Assembly: GCA_963807925.1 (NCBI GenBank)
Contig: CAWEDP010000002.1
Location: 992,001 to 1,056,000, forward strand
DNA from: CAWEDP01 sp963807925
GTDB lineage: Bacteria > Acidobacteriota > Vicinamibacteria > Vicinamibacterales > CAVVIG01
Reading direction: 5' to 3'
Length of the DNA: 64,000 nucleotides
In this document: positions 8,903 through 17,900 of the stretch, one piece after another
How positions within the stretch are numbered: position 1 is the first letter of the stretch
Layout: the number at the start of each line of letters is the position of its first letter
Notes under the pieces: model-generated
What the model was told of the DNA's origin: nothing
The model's database searches: none
Seen by the model: the letters and a program-made list of their open reading frames with translations, nothing else
Translations under genes and position numbers: made by a program

Positions 8903-11368
8903 CTACGAGCCCGGTAGTCTACCGATCGGCTTGTCGGTCGGGACGCCGAACGCGACTGCGGCGGTTCCCCCGCCCGAGAACAGCGAGTACCAGGCTCCAG
9001 CCCGGTAGATGAGGAAGTCGGCCTTGCCGTCGCCGTCCTGATCGCCGGCGATCGGCACGTCGCCGGCGGTCCCGAAGCCGGCGCTGATCGACCCGCCGCT
9101 CGACTTGCTCACGAACCACGCCCCGGTGCTCGGCCGGAAGATCGCGAGGTCGGTCTTGCCGTCGCCATCGAAGTCGCCTGGCACCGGGATGTCGCCGGTC
9201 GTGCCGAAGCCGGTGATCGTCGCTCCGCCGCCCGACTTCAGGATGTACCAGCCGCCCGATCGGAAGATGATGAGGTCGGCCTTGCCGTCGCCGTCGACGT
9301 CGCCAAGCAGCGGCTGATCGCCGCCGGCGCCCCAGCCGATGGTGGAGGAGCCGCCGGCGGACTTCTTAATCCACCAGGCGCCGGTGCTCGGCCGGAAGAC
9401 GACGAGATCGGCTTTTCCGTCGCCGTCAACGTCCCCGGCGAGCGGGATGTCGCCGCTCGTGCCCCAGGAGTCCACTCGCACGGTGCCGGTGGTCGACTGA
9501 ACGATGAACCAGGCGCCGGTCGACGGACGGAAGACGGCGATATCGGCTTTGCCGTCGCCGTCGTAATCGGCAGCCACATCCATGTCGGTCGACACGCCGA
9601 ACCCGACGCCCGTTGCCGTATTGGTGGCCGACAGGAACGAGTACCAGGCCCCCGTGCTCGGCCGGAACACCGAACGGTCCGACCGGAAGTCGTGGTCGAA
9701 GTCGGCGCCGGGCTCCCGCGCGACGCATCCGGGGAACTTGAAGTTGCCGATGCGCGTGCGCCAGCTGAACGACGCGGTCGTCGTGTAGTACTCCTGCGTG
9801 TACCAGAACGTGCATTCATCGACCGGATCGACCGTCATGTCGCTGTAGTCGCCCCAGCGGTTGCTCGTGCCGACCTGGCTGCCGGTGCCGGCGAACAACG
9901 TCGCTTCGCCCTGTGCGAGGGTGTTGAGGGTGTCGGTGGCCAGACGCCCTGCGTATGTGATGTGCGGGAAGAGGGCGGCGCTCGACGTGCTGAACCCGAG
10001 CGCCATGTTCCCCTGATGATCCTGAGCGACGCTGCCCATCCAGCGCCACGCCGTGTCGGGCTGATACGTGCTCTCCTGGTATTTCGTCACCGGCCCGGCG
10101 GTCACTCCCCGTAACTCGAACCACCGGATGCCGGCGACGCCGCTGGCGTTGACCGTGAAGTTGCCGACCACCGATTCGTGGTCTCCGAAATTGCGATACG
10201 CCAGCCTGAACATCAGTCGATCGCCGATGCCGTCCAGCCCGCTCGTCGTGCCCGACTGCGGAATGCAGCTGCGGGTCGTCGGGCACAGCTCGGTGAACGC
10301 GGCCGCCGCCGGGCTCGCGAACAGCGTGAACGTGGTACTGGCCGGCGTCACGAAGTCCGCGTGCATGTGGTACAGCCGGTAATTGCCGGACCCCGGGAAT
10401 TCGACGAACGTTTCCGGCGCGCCGACGGCGGGCGGGGTCAGGCCGTCGAGATCGGCCGGGAGGAAGGGGTCCTCTGACGACCCGCCGGTGGCGCCCGGGG
10501 TGACGAAGCTGGCCGAGAGGCCCGCGAGCATGCGCGTGCGATCGAACGCGAACGGCTGCGGGCCGAGATACGCGGTGCCCGCCGAGTTGAAGACGTTCAT
10601 GCTCATGTAGTAGCCGTCCGGCCAGACGCCGAAGTGCGGGTAATCGAAGAAGTTCGACCCGAGGTGGAACCCGTAGCGATAGTACGATCCGGTCGCGTCG
10701 CCCGTCGTGGAGACCGCGACGCATTCGTCGGTGATCGGGAGGTTCCCGGTGGGAGTGGCGAACTGACTGATCAGCCAACGATCCGCCAGCTGATCGTAGA
10801 GCACGATCGGATCGCCGGCGCCGCCATTCTGGCACGCGCCGCCGAAGCCGCTCCACAGCGAGACAATCGAGGCAGGCCCGTAGACCGATGCGCCGGTCGC
10901 CTTGTTGAAAACCTGGAAGCCTTCGTTGACGATCTGCACGAACTGCGTCTTGCCGACCTCGCCGTCGGTATCCGGAGGAGCGCAGTTGCACGAGACGCCG
11001 GGAAACACGACGCCGTCGAAGTTCAGCGTCGTCACCGGCATGTTGGGGGATTCGAGCGCCTTTCTCGAGACGGCCTCATCCTGCAGGGCGGCGTCGGGCT
11101 GGTCCAGATGCGGGACGCCGACGTTGGGGTTCTCGTTGGCTTCACGCTCCTCGCGAGACCCGGAACCGGCGGGCAGCACCGGCATGTCGCGAAGCGGCGG
11201 CGAGGTGTCGTAGTGGTACGCCGTCTGGAAGATCACGTTGCCAAAGCGCTGGCCAGGGATCGACTGCGCTTCGACCTTGGCGTTGCGGGACAGCAGGATC
11301 CCGGCCAGCAGCGCGACAACGCCAATCCCGACAGAGACCTGCCCCGCGAGCTTTAATCTCGATCTCAT
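8903..11368 (-). CDS. Secreted protein with C-terminal FG-GAP/VCBS repeats
   Basis: This 821-residue exported protein has an N-terminal membrane or signal segment (residues 10-28). A long region without a recognised catalytic motif follows (about 80-545). It contains a PDTDGEVGKTQFVQIVN stretch and a pattern like those of outer-surface beta-propeller proteins. The C-terminal quarter has six repeats of the type DVDGDGKADLVVFRPSTGAW. The DxDGDG loops should bind calcium, as in integrin-like FG-GAP blades. It is likely a cell-surface or extracellular protein, perhaps for adhesion. It lies between two paralogous small secreted proteins. Its function is unknown. Confidence 0.8.
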   Translation of the reverse strand: MRSRLKLAGQVSVGIGVVALLAGILLSRNAKVEAQSIPGQRFGNVIFQTAYHYDTSPPLRDMPVLPAGSGSREEREANENPNVGVPHLDQPDAALQDEAVSRKALESPNMPVTTLNFDGVVFPGVSCNCAPPDTDGEVGKTQFVQIVNEGFQVFNKATGASVYGPASIVSLWSGFGGACQNGGAGDPIVLYDQLADRWLISQFATPTGNLPITDECVAVSTTGDATGSYYRYGFHLGSNFFDYPHFGVWPDGYYMSMNVFNSAGTAYLGPQPFAFDRTRMLAGLSASFVTPGATGGSSEDPFLPADLDGLTPPAVGAPETFVEFPGSGNYRLYHMHADFVTPASTTFTLFASPAAAAFTELCPTTRSCIPQSGTTSGLDGIGDRLMFRLAYRNFGDHESVVGNFTVNASGVAGIRWFELRGVTAGPVTKYQESTYQPDTAWRWMGSVAQDHQGNMALGFSTSSAALFPHITYAGRLATDTLNTLAQGEATLFAGTGSQVGTSNRWGDYSDMTVDPVDECTFWYTQEYYTTTASFSWRTRIGNFKFPGCVAREPGADFDHDFRSDRSVFRPSTGAWYSFLSATNTATGVGFGVSTDMDVAADYDGDGKADIAVFRPSTGAWFIVQSTTGTVRVDSWGTSGDIPLAGDVDGDGKADLVVFRPSTGAWWIKKSAGGSSTIGWGAGGDQPLLGDVDGDGKADLIIFRSGGWYILKSGGGATITGFGTTGDIPVPGDFDGDGKTDLAIFRPSTGAWFVSKSSGGSISAGFGTAGDVPIAGDQDGDGKADFLIYRAGAWYSLFSGGGTAAVAFGVPTDKPIGRLPGS
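8906..9709 (-). repeat. Six tandem FG-GAP coding repeats
   Basis: The coding strand repeats a unit of about 120 bases (roughly 40 codons). Each unit holds an Asp-rich loop (DxDGDGKxD) and in most copies FRPSTGAW. The second, third, fourth and fifth copies are most alike at DNA level; copies four and six have lost part of the FRPSTGAW stretch. Such units expand and contract by recombination. Confidence 0.75.
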
Positions 11369-11806
11369 GACCCCGCCCCCATGGCTCGAGTGAACGACGC
11401 GTTGAAACCCGGCGGGATCGTAGGCTCATCAGACAGTGCTGGTCAATAACGAAGTTGCAGATGTGATACAGATACGCGGGTAATTTCGCGAGTCTGTCCC
11501 AAACATGGCTCGGTCGTGGTCGTCTTCACGACCAGGACCGTCGCCGGCCTGTCGCATGGAGCTACCGGTGCGCCATCATGTCTGTGTCTGCACGTTGGTT
11601 GACTCTTACATCGACTGCCGTTGGCGCGCCCAGCCGATACGAGCAGACTCTCGCCGGGACGTGCTGCGTCCGACGCGCTCGGGAGTGACACCTCCGAGAG
11701 CAAGCCGGTCGGCGTCGAGACTCGTGTCGTCAGACTGGCGACATGCGACGCGCTGCTTTCGAGCGCTTCGCCGGCGCCGCGGCGACCGACGCATGCGCGA
11801 GCCGGC
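11369..11806. other. 438-base intergenic stretch without a recognised gene
   Basis: It lies upstream of the FG-GAP gene and downstream of paralog B, both on the minus strand. I see no coding frame with family likeness and no RNA gene. One short perfect hairpin, TGGTCGT (11517-11523) with ACGACCA (11528-11534) and a 4-base loop, is present. Codon-like composition is weaker here than in the neighbouring genes. Confidence 0.5.
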
Positions 11807-12211
11807 TCAGAGGCATCTCACGAACGACGCGTCTGCACGAAAAGTCAGCACGAACGGCCCCACGGTCTGACCAGCGACGTCGGCGGAAAGCGTCATCGTC
11901 TGGTTTTCGACACGTCCCGTGTAGTGGGCCGTCTGGGAGACGTCCTGGATCGGTCCGGCCTGCGACACGTAGGTGCCGTTCACGGTGAAGTTTCCGGACC
12001 CGTCCACGACCATGGCCTGGGTGATATCGCCTGTGGCGCACGGAAACTCGAGGTGGGCGCCGGACATGGTCACGGTCATCGACGCCTGGGAACCGCCCCA
12101 GACGCCGGTCGGGATCAAAGTGGACGAGCCGGCAGGTGAGCTGCAGCCGACGAACCCCACGGCGATGACGGCGATCGCGAACGAGCAGGCGGCGAATGCT
12201 CGATGACTCAC
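11807..12211 (-). CDS. Small lipoprotein, WGG family, paralog B
   Basis: The product has 134 residues and unknown function. The signal ends in a lipobox (VGFVGC, Cys about residue 22), so it is probably a lipoprotein. The mature part shares with paralog A (8404-8826) the pattern PTGVWGG, EFPCATGDI, GTYVSQAGP, AHYTG, TMTLSADV, VGPFVLT and the C-terminal VRC. The GTG at 12211 is chosen because AGGAGG stands five bases before it and the signal starts there; the open frame extends further upstream without a signal. It differs from paralog A in being lipidated. No known domain is recognised. Confidence 0.75.
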   Translation of the reverse strand: MSHRAFAACSFAIAVIAVGFVGCSSPAGSSTLIPTGVWGGSQASMTVTMSGAHLEFPCATGDITQAMVVDGSGNFTVNGTYVSQAGPIQDVSQTAHYTGRVENQTMTLSADVAGQTVGPFVLTFRADASFVRCL

Positions 12212-12358
12212 GGTGACCTCCTCAACAGAGCGACCTGACCATCGACGCGTCGCTACGTATATTATCGCCACACTGGAGGTTCCGCGGGCGCACGAGTCGA
12301 CCTCAGGCGTACAGCGGACGGGGAATGGCTGAGTCGGCATGGCTCGAGGCGGTCAACT

Positions 12359-15300
12359 GTGAGCAGGCAACCCGGCCCGGTCATCGTGACGGGCATGCAT
12401 CGGTCGAGAACGTCGCTGGTGGCGTCGCTTCTCGCCCGCGTCGCCGTCGACATGGGGCCGCGACTTCTTTCCCCCGACCCGCACAATCCCGCCGGCTACT
12501 TCGAGGATGTCGAGTTCCTCGATTTTCAGCGGCGGCTTCTCGCGGCCTGCTGCCCGGCCGACGATGGGGGCCATCCCGACTGGGGCTGGACCGAGCACGA
12601 GCGTCTCGATCGGGAAGGATTCCACCCGTTCCTTCCGGTCGCGCGAATGATGATTGCCGCTCGCGACCGCGAGGCCATGTGGGGGTGGAAGGATCCGCGG
12701 ACCACCCTCCTGCTGGACTTCTGGAACGGCATCGCCGGCGGCGCGCGATACGTCCTCGTGTACCGCGCGCCGTGGGACGTCGCCGAATCCGTGCAGCGGC
12801 TGGGCTCCGACGTGTTCCTCCGGCATCCCGACTACGCGTACCGCATCTGGACCTTCTATAACGCGCATCTTCTGGACTTCTACGTCCGGCATTCCGATCG
12901 ATGCGTCCTCGTCAACTCGACGGCCCTGCGCAGCCGCCTCGAGCCCTTCCACCGGTTGCTCGCTGAGAAACTGAACCTCCCGGTTGCCGAGCGACAGCCC
13001 CACGCGGAGGACCTCCGTCCGGAACTGTTCCGATCCACGAGCAGTCCTGACGCGTTGATCGATCTCGTCGCCATGGCGTGGCCGCAGTGCACGCGGCTGC
13101 TGGCCGAGATGGACGCCGTCGCGGATATCTCGAACCCTGACGAGTCGTACGCGCGTCCCCTCAGGACCCGCTTGCGCCGGCCGGACAGGGCGGCTGACGG
13201 TGGCGTCGACGTGTCGGTAGTCATCCCCACGCTCAACCAGGGCACGCTGCTCATCGAGGCCGTCGCCAGCGTCGAACGGCACGCGCCCGCCCGCACCGAG
13301 CTGATCGTCGTCAACGACGGATCGACGCAGGGGAAGACGCTGGAGATCCTCGACGGACTCCGCCGGGGCGGCTACTTCGTGGTCGATCAGGAGCAGGGCG
13401 GGCTCGCGGCCGCGAGAAACCGTGGAATCTCGCTCGCGCGCGGCCGGTACATCCTGCCGCTCGACGACGACAACCGGCTGGCCGGAGGGTTCATCGAAAC
13501 CGCCGTGCGGGTCCTCGATCGCGAGCCGGCCATCGGCGTCGTCTACGGGGACCGCGACGACTTCGGCCTGCGGACCGGACGGCAGCCGATCCCGGAGTTC
13601 GCGCTGCCAGAGATCCTGAAGGCGAACTACATCGACGCGTGCGCCGTCTTCCGCCGCGGCGTCTGGAGCGAGTGCGGCGGATACGACGCCCGCATGTCGC
13701 CCATGGAGGATTGGGAGCTGTGGGTTCACGCCGCGAAGCAGGGCTGGCGCTTTCACCGTCTGCCGGGGATCACGTTCGAATACCGGGTCCGGCCGAGTTC
13801 GCTCGTTACCGCGATCTCTTCCGAAGACGCGTTCGCCCGGCTGCGCGACCGGATTCGCCGCAAACACCCCGGCATGTACTCGTTTGGCAGGTTCCTGGTG
13901 GGCCCGAACCCGCCGCCCGGCAGCGAAGCGCGATTAGGGGGAGAGCCACCCGAGGGACCCTCAATCTTCGCAGAAACCTCTGACGTCGAGCGATTGTCGG
14001 CACGCGCGTCGTCGGGCGAGCAGGTGACGTCGTGGCTCTGGACGGAGCTGAAGGCCGCGCAGCGTCGGATCGCGGCTGGCGAAGAGGCGATCGTGACACT
14101 GAAGGCCGAGGCGTCCGCGCAGCGCCAGGTCGTGCGTGGGTTGCAGTCCACGCTTGACGACAAGGACGGCCGCATCCGCACGCTCGAAGCCGCTCTGGAC
14201 ACCCGGCAGGCGCAGCTCACCGAGATCTTTGCCTCGACCAGCTGGAAATGGGGATGGCCGGTTCGGTACACGGGTCTCCGGATCCGGCGCGCGAAGGCGC
14301 TGGCGCGCCAGGTTCGACAGGCACTGAGGAACCACCCGTCGACGTCCGGGAAGGCGCGCGCACTGCGGCGTGCGTGGCGGGCCGGCGGATTGCGCCGCAT
14401 CGCGGCCGCGCTGGCCGAGGATGCGGACGCCATGGGACGTTCCCGGGCGTGGATCGACGTCCACGACCGGTTCCGCCGGGACGTGCGCCCGCGCATGACC
14501 GCGCGCATCCGTGACATGGATCGCCAGCCGCTCATCTCGGTCGTCGTGCCGACCCACGACACACCGGAGCCGATGCTGCGCCAGATGCTCGCATCGATTG
14601 CCGGTCAGCTCTATCCGAACTGGGAGCTCTGCGCGGCCGATGACGGGTCGAGCGAGCCGCACGTGGCGAGGATTCTCCAGGAGTTCCGCGCGCGCGATCG
14701 GCGCGTGAAGGTTCACCTCGACAGCATCAACCGCGGCGTGTCGCACGCGTCGAACCGCGCGCTCGCGATGGCGACCGGCGAGTTCGTCGTGCTGCTCGAT
14801 CACGACGACCTTCTCGAAGAGCAGGCGCTCTACCGCGTTGCCGAATCCATCGTTGCCGACGATCCTGATCTCCTGTACTCGGACGAGGTCCTGGTGACCG
14901 AGGACGCCTCCGCGGTCAAACAGTACGTGTTTCGACCCTCGTTCTCGCCCGACCTCCTCCGCGGGCACCCCTACATCGTGCATCTGGTCGGCTTCCGGAC
15001 CGAGCTCGTTCGACAGATCGGCGGATTCGACGAGGACCTGCGCATCTCGCAGGACTACGACCTGATCTTGAGGGCGTCCGAGCGGGCCCGGACGATCGTC
15101 CATATCCCCGAGATCCTGTACCAGTGGCGCGTCCACGGCCGCTCGGCGGGGCATCGGCGGATGGGCGAGGTGATGGCCACCTCGAGGGGCATTCTGCAGC
15201 GGCACCTCGATCGCGCCGGCGAGGCCGGCACCATTCTCGACGGCGCCGGGTTCAATCTGTTTTCGGCCCGCTATCCGCTGGCCGAGGGGTTGATGGTCGC

Positions 15301-16222
15301 CATCATCATCCCGACGAAGAATCACGGCGACCTCCTTGAGAAGTGCATCGAGAGCATTCACCGGACCGTCCAGCACGTTCCCTACCACATCGTGGTTGTC
15401 GACCATCAGTCCGACGATCGCGGGACGCTCGACTATCTGTCCGACCTGGCGGCCGGCGCGACGGTGCTCCACTACACGCAGCGGTTCAACTTCTCCGCGA
15501 TGAACAACTGGGCGGTGAGGCGGCTCGTGGGCAACTACTCCCACTATCTGTTCTGCAACAACGACATCGAAGCGATCGAGCCGGGATGGCTGGAGCACAT
15601 GCTCGAGCGCGCCGAGAATCCCTCGGTCGGCATCGCGGGACCGGTGTTGCTGTACCCGGATCGGGAGAGGGTCCAGCATGCCGGCGTCTGCGTCGGCGCG
15701 TACGGCCGCGCCGAGCACTACGCGAAGTTCCTTCGCCTGCCGTCCCACCGGGTCGAGCCGGGGTATCTCGGCAGCCTGGTGCTCACGCACGAAGTGGCGG
15801 CCGTCACCGCGGCGTGCCTCCTGATTCGCGCCGACGCGTTCCACGCGGCCGACGGGTTCGACGAGGCGTTCAGCGTCGGCTTCGGCGACGTCGACCTCTG
15901 TCTTCGCGTCGGGGCGTGCGGCTACCGCGTGCTGCTCTGTCCGCGCGCGAGGCTCGTGCACCACGAATCGTCGACTCGCGGCACCGGGGATCTCCATCCC
16001 GAGGATACGGCGCTCTTCCAGGCCCGGTGGCGGCCGCTGCTGGACGGCGGCGACCCGTACTACAATCCGGCCCTGTCGCTCGAGAGCACCACATGGGAGG
16101 TGCGCTATCCTCTGAGCTGCGACCTGGACGTCAGCCGTCGCGTCGCGAGACGATCGGAGTCGCCGAACAGGATGTTCGTCTCGGTCAGCCGTGACGCGCC
16201 TCGGCTTGTCGATGTGTCGTAA
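12359..16222 (+). CDS. Sulfotransferase fused to three GT2 glycosyltransferase domains
   Basis: This 1287-residue protein has four catalytic modules. Residues 1-215 resemble a PAPS-dependent sulfotransferase: VTGMHRSRTSLVASLL (5'-phosphosulfate loop), WGWKDPRT, and YRAPWDVAESVQRLGS (3'-phosphate site). A GT-A domain starts near 283 (VSVVIPTLNQG, with PLDDDNRL). A heptad-like linker lies about 550-620. A second GT-A domain starts near 724 (VVVPTHDTPEPML, LLDHDDLLEE). A third starts near 980 (IIIPTKNHGDLLEKCI, CNNDIEAIEPGWLEHM, FGDVDLCLRV, HHESSTRG). Each has a DxD-type motif. It probably builds and sulfates part of a surface polysaccharide in the cytoplasm. The GTG start follows GAGGCGG. Confidence 0.85.
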   Translation: MSRQPGPVIVTGMHRSRTSLVASLLARVAVDMGPRLLSPDPHNPAGYFEDVEFLDFQRRLLAACCPADDGGHPDWGWTEHERLDREGFHPFLPVARMMIAARDREAMWGWKDPRTTLLLDFWNGIAGGARYVLVYRAPWDVAESVQRLGSDVFLRHPDYAYRIWTFYNAHLLDFYVRHSDRCVLVNSTALRSRLEPFHRLLAEKLNLPVAERQPHAEDLRPELFRSTSSPDALIDLVAMAWPQCTRLLAEMDAVADISNPDESYARPLRTRLRRPDRAADGGVDVSVVIPTLNQGTLLIEAVASVERHAPARTELIVVNDGSTQGKTLEILDGLRRGGYFVVDQEQGGLAAARNRGISLARGRYILPLDDDNRLAGGFIETAVRVLDREPAIGVVYGDRDDFGLRTGRQPIPEFALPEILKANYIDACAVFRRGVWSECGGYDARMSPMEDWELWVHAAKQGWRFHRLPGITFEYRVRPSSLVTAISSEDAFARLRDRIRRKHPGMYSFGRFLVGPNPPPGSEARLGGEPPEGPSIFAETSDVERLSARASSGEQVTSWLWTELKAAQRRIAAGEEAIVTLKAEASAQRQVVRGLQSTLDDKDGRIRTLEAALDTRQAQLTEIFASTSWKWGWPVRYTGLRIRRAKALARQVRQALRNHPSTSGKARALRRAWRAGGLRRIAAALAEDADAMGRSRAWIDVHDRFRRDVRPRMTARIRDMDRQPLISVVVPTHDTPEPMLRQMLASIAGQLYPNWELCAADDGSSEPHVARILQEFRARDRRVKVHLDSINRGVSHASNRALAMATGEFVVLLDHDDLLEEQALYRVAESIVADDPDLLYSDEVLVTEDASAVKQYVFRPSFSPDLLRGHPYIVHLVGFRTELVRQIGGFDEDLRISQDYDLILRASERARTIVHIPEILYQWRVHGRSAGHRRMGEVMATSRGILQRHLDRAGEAGTILDGAGFNLFSARYPLAEGLMVAIIIPTKNHGDLLEKCIESIHRTVQHVPYHIVVVDHQSDDRGTLDYLSDLAAGATVLHYTQRFNFSAMNNWAVRRLVGNYSHYLFCNNDIEAIEPGWLEHMLERAENPSVGIAGPVLLYPDRERVQHAGVCVGAYGRAEHYAKFLRLPSHRVEPGYLGSLVLTHEVAAVTAACLLIRADAFHAADGFDEAFSVGFGDVDLCLRVGACGYRVLLCPRARLVHHESSTRGTGDLHPEDTALFQARWRPLLDGGDPYYNPALSLESTTWEVRYPLSCDLDVSRRVARRSESPNRMFVSVSRDAPRLVDVS

Positions 16223-16273
16223 CGGCCGTCTCATGAAGCCGGAGCGTCGTGAACCCGCCTTTCGGAGAACGGC

Positions 16274-17872
16274 GTGATGTCACCCGAGGAATTGGTTCCC
16301 GACTATGCAATCGCCCGATACGTCGGCGACGGCGGGCTCGAGCTCTTCAAGACCGTGGGCAACACCATGGTCGAGTGGTTCCGGTCCCAATGCGGACTGC
16401 GACCTGACGAGACCGTCCTCGAGGTCGGCTGCGGCATCGGCAGAATCGCGATTCCGCTCACGAAATACCTGACCTCCGGCCGGTACTGCGGGTTCGACAT
16501 CGTGCCCCACGGGATCGAGTGGTGCCGGCAGGAGATCACGCCTCGCTTTCCGAACTTTTCGTTCTTTCTCGCCGACGTGCGGAATGGGGCGTACCGCCCC
16601 GACGCCGGGCAGCCGGCCTCCCGCTACGTGTTCCCGTTCGCCGACGCGACGTTCGATTTCGTCTTCCTGACCTCGGTCTTTACGCACATGCTGCCGGCCG
16701 ACGTTGCGCACTACACGTCGGAGATCGGTCGCGTCCTGAAGCCCGGTGGCCGCTGCTTCTGCACCGCCTACGTCATCTCCGCGGAGGCGCGCCGCCACCT
16801 CGACGCGGGCGAGAGCGTGAGGTCGTTCGCGCCACGGCCGGGTGGATACTGGAGCACGTCGGCGGAGCTGCCCGAAGCGGCCATCGCCTACCCGGACGCG
16901 TACCTCGCGCAGGTGTTCACCCGGGCGGGCATGGAGATCGCCCGGATCACCCCGGGCAACTGGTGGGCCGCCGAGTTCGCGCAGGACGTGCTGATTGCCC
17001 GGAAGAAACCGGCGGCGGACGCGCTGCGGCACCGGCTCCCCAGGGTGACCTTCAGAACGGCGCGTCGTGTGCTGCGCGCCTTGAGAGGTCTTGCGAGGCC
17101 GGCGGCGCCGCACGCCCGCGCCGTGGACTTCGTCTGCAACGTCTGCGGGCATCCCAATCGACGCGTGCCGCTCGATCAGGTCGGCAATCGCGAGCACCCC
17201 TCCTGCGCCTCGTGCCACAGCAGCCTGCGCATGCGTTCGGTGATCCACGCCCTGTCGATCGAGCTGTACGGCAAGCCGATGATCCTGCCGGAGTTCCCGG
17301 TCGACAAGTCGATCACGGGAACCGGGTTGAGCGACTGGGAGGGATACTGGTACCGGCTGGCTGAGAAGTTCTCGTACGTCAACACGTTCTATCACGACGA
17401 ACCCCGGCTCGACATCGCCGACATTCCGGACGGCGCCGTCGGTCGCAACCGCTTCCTGATCTCGAGCGACGTGTTCGAGCACGTCCCGCCGGCGATCCTG
17501 GGCCGCGCCTTCCTCAACAGCCGGCGGCTGCTGCAGGACGACGGGTTGTTCCTGCTGACCGTCCCGTTTACCAAGACCGGAGCAACGCAGGAGCATTTTC
17601 CGCGGCTGCACGACTTCAGGTTCGTCGAGACCAGGGGAAAGCGATTCCTCTACAACCGGACGATCGAGGGGGACGAGGAGATCTTCGATCAGCTCGTATT
17701 TCACGGCGGTCCGGGCGCGACGCTGGAAATGCGAATCTTCTCGGAGCCCGATCTGCGCCGCCATCTCGCGGACGCCGGCTTCTCGTCGGTTCGCATCTGC
17801 ACCGAGAACGTGCCGGAGTTCGGCATCATCTGGCCGATGGACTGGGCGGTCCCGGTGGTCGCCCGCATCTGA
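16274..17872 (+). CDS. Two-domain SAM-dependent methyltransferase with a zinc-ribbon-like insert
   Basis: The protein has 532 residues. The first domain (about 20-230) is a class I methyltransferase with motif I VLEVGCGIGR near residue 49 and FVFLTSVFTHMLP later. A basic linker leads to CNVCGH...CASC near residue 287, which looks like a zinc ribbon. The second methyltransferase-like domain follows, with RFLISSDVFEHVPP near 397 and LLTVPF. Its SAM-binding glycine loop is not obvious, so the second half may be inactive or atypical. It follows the large glycosyltransferase by about 50 bases on the same strand, so it may methylate a glycan (inference). GTG 16274 or ATG 16277 can be the start; GGAG lies just upstream. 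Confidence 0.75.
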   Translation: MMSPEELVPDYAIARYVGDGGLELFKTVGNTMVEWFRSQCGLRPDETVLEVGCGIGRIAIPLTKYLTSGRYCGFDIVPHGIEWCRQEITPRFPNFSFFLADVRNGAYRPDAGQPASRYVFPFADATFDFVFLTSVFTHMLPADVAHYTSEIGRVLKPGGRCFCTAYVISAEARRHLDAGESVRSFAPRPGGYWSTSAELPEAAIAYPDAYLAQVFTRAGMEIARITPGNWWAAEFAQDVLIARKKPAADALRHRLPRVTFRTARRVLRALRGLARPAAPHARAVDFVCNVCGHPNRRVPLDQVGNREHPSCASCHSSLRMRSVIHALSIELYGKPMILPEFPVDKSITGTGLSDWEGYWYRLAEKFSYVNTFYHDEPRLDIADIPDGAVGRNRFLISSDVFEHVPPAILGRAFLNSRRLLQDDGLFLLTVPFTKTGATQEHFPRLHDFRFVETRGKRFLYNRTIEGDEEIFDQLVFHGGPGATLEMRIFSEPDLRRHLADAGFSSVRICTENVPEFGIIWPMDWAVPVVARI

Positions 17873-17900
17873 GCACCCCTCGCGCGCGCGGAGCGTCCCG

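Noticed and set aside
9692..10114. Small plus-strand frames opposite the FG-GAP gene
   Set aside because: Low complexity and opposite a strongly supported gene.
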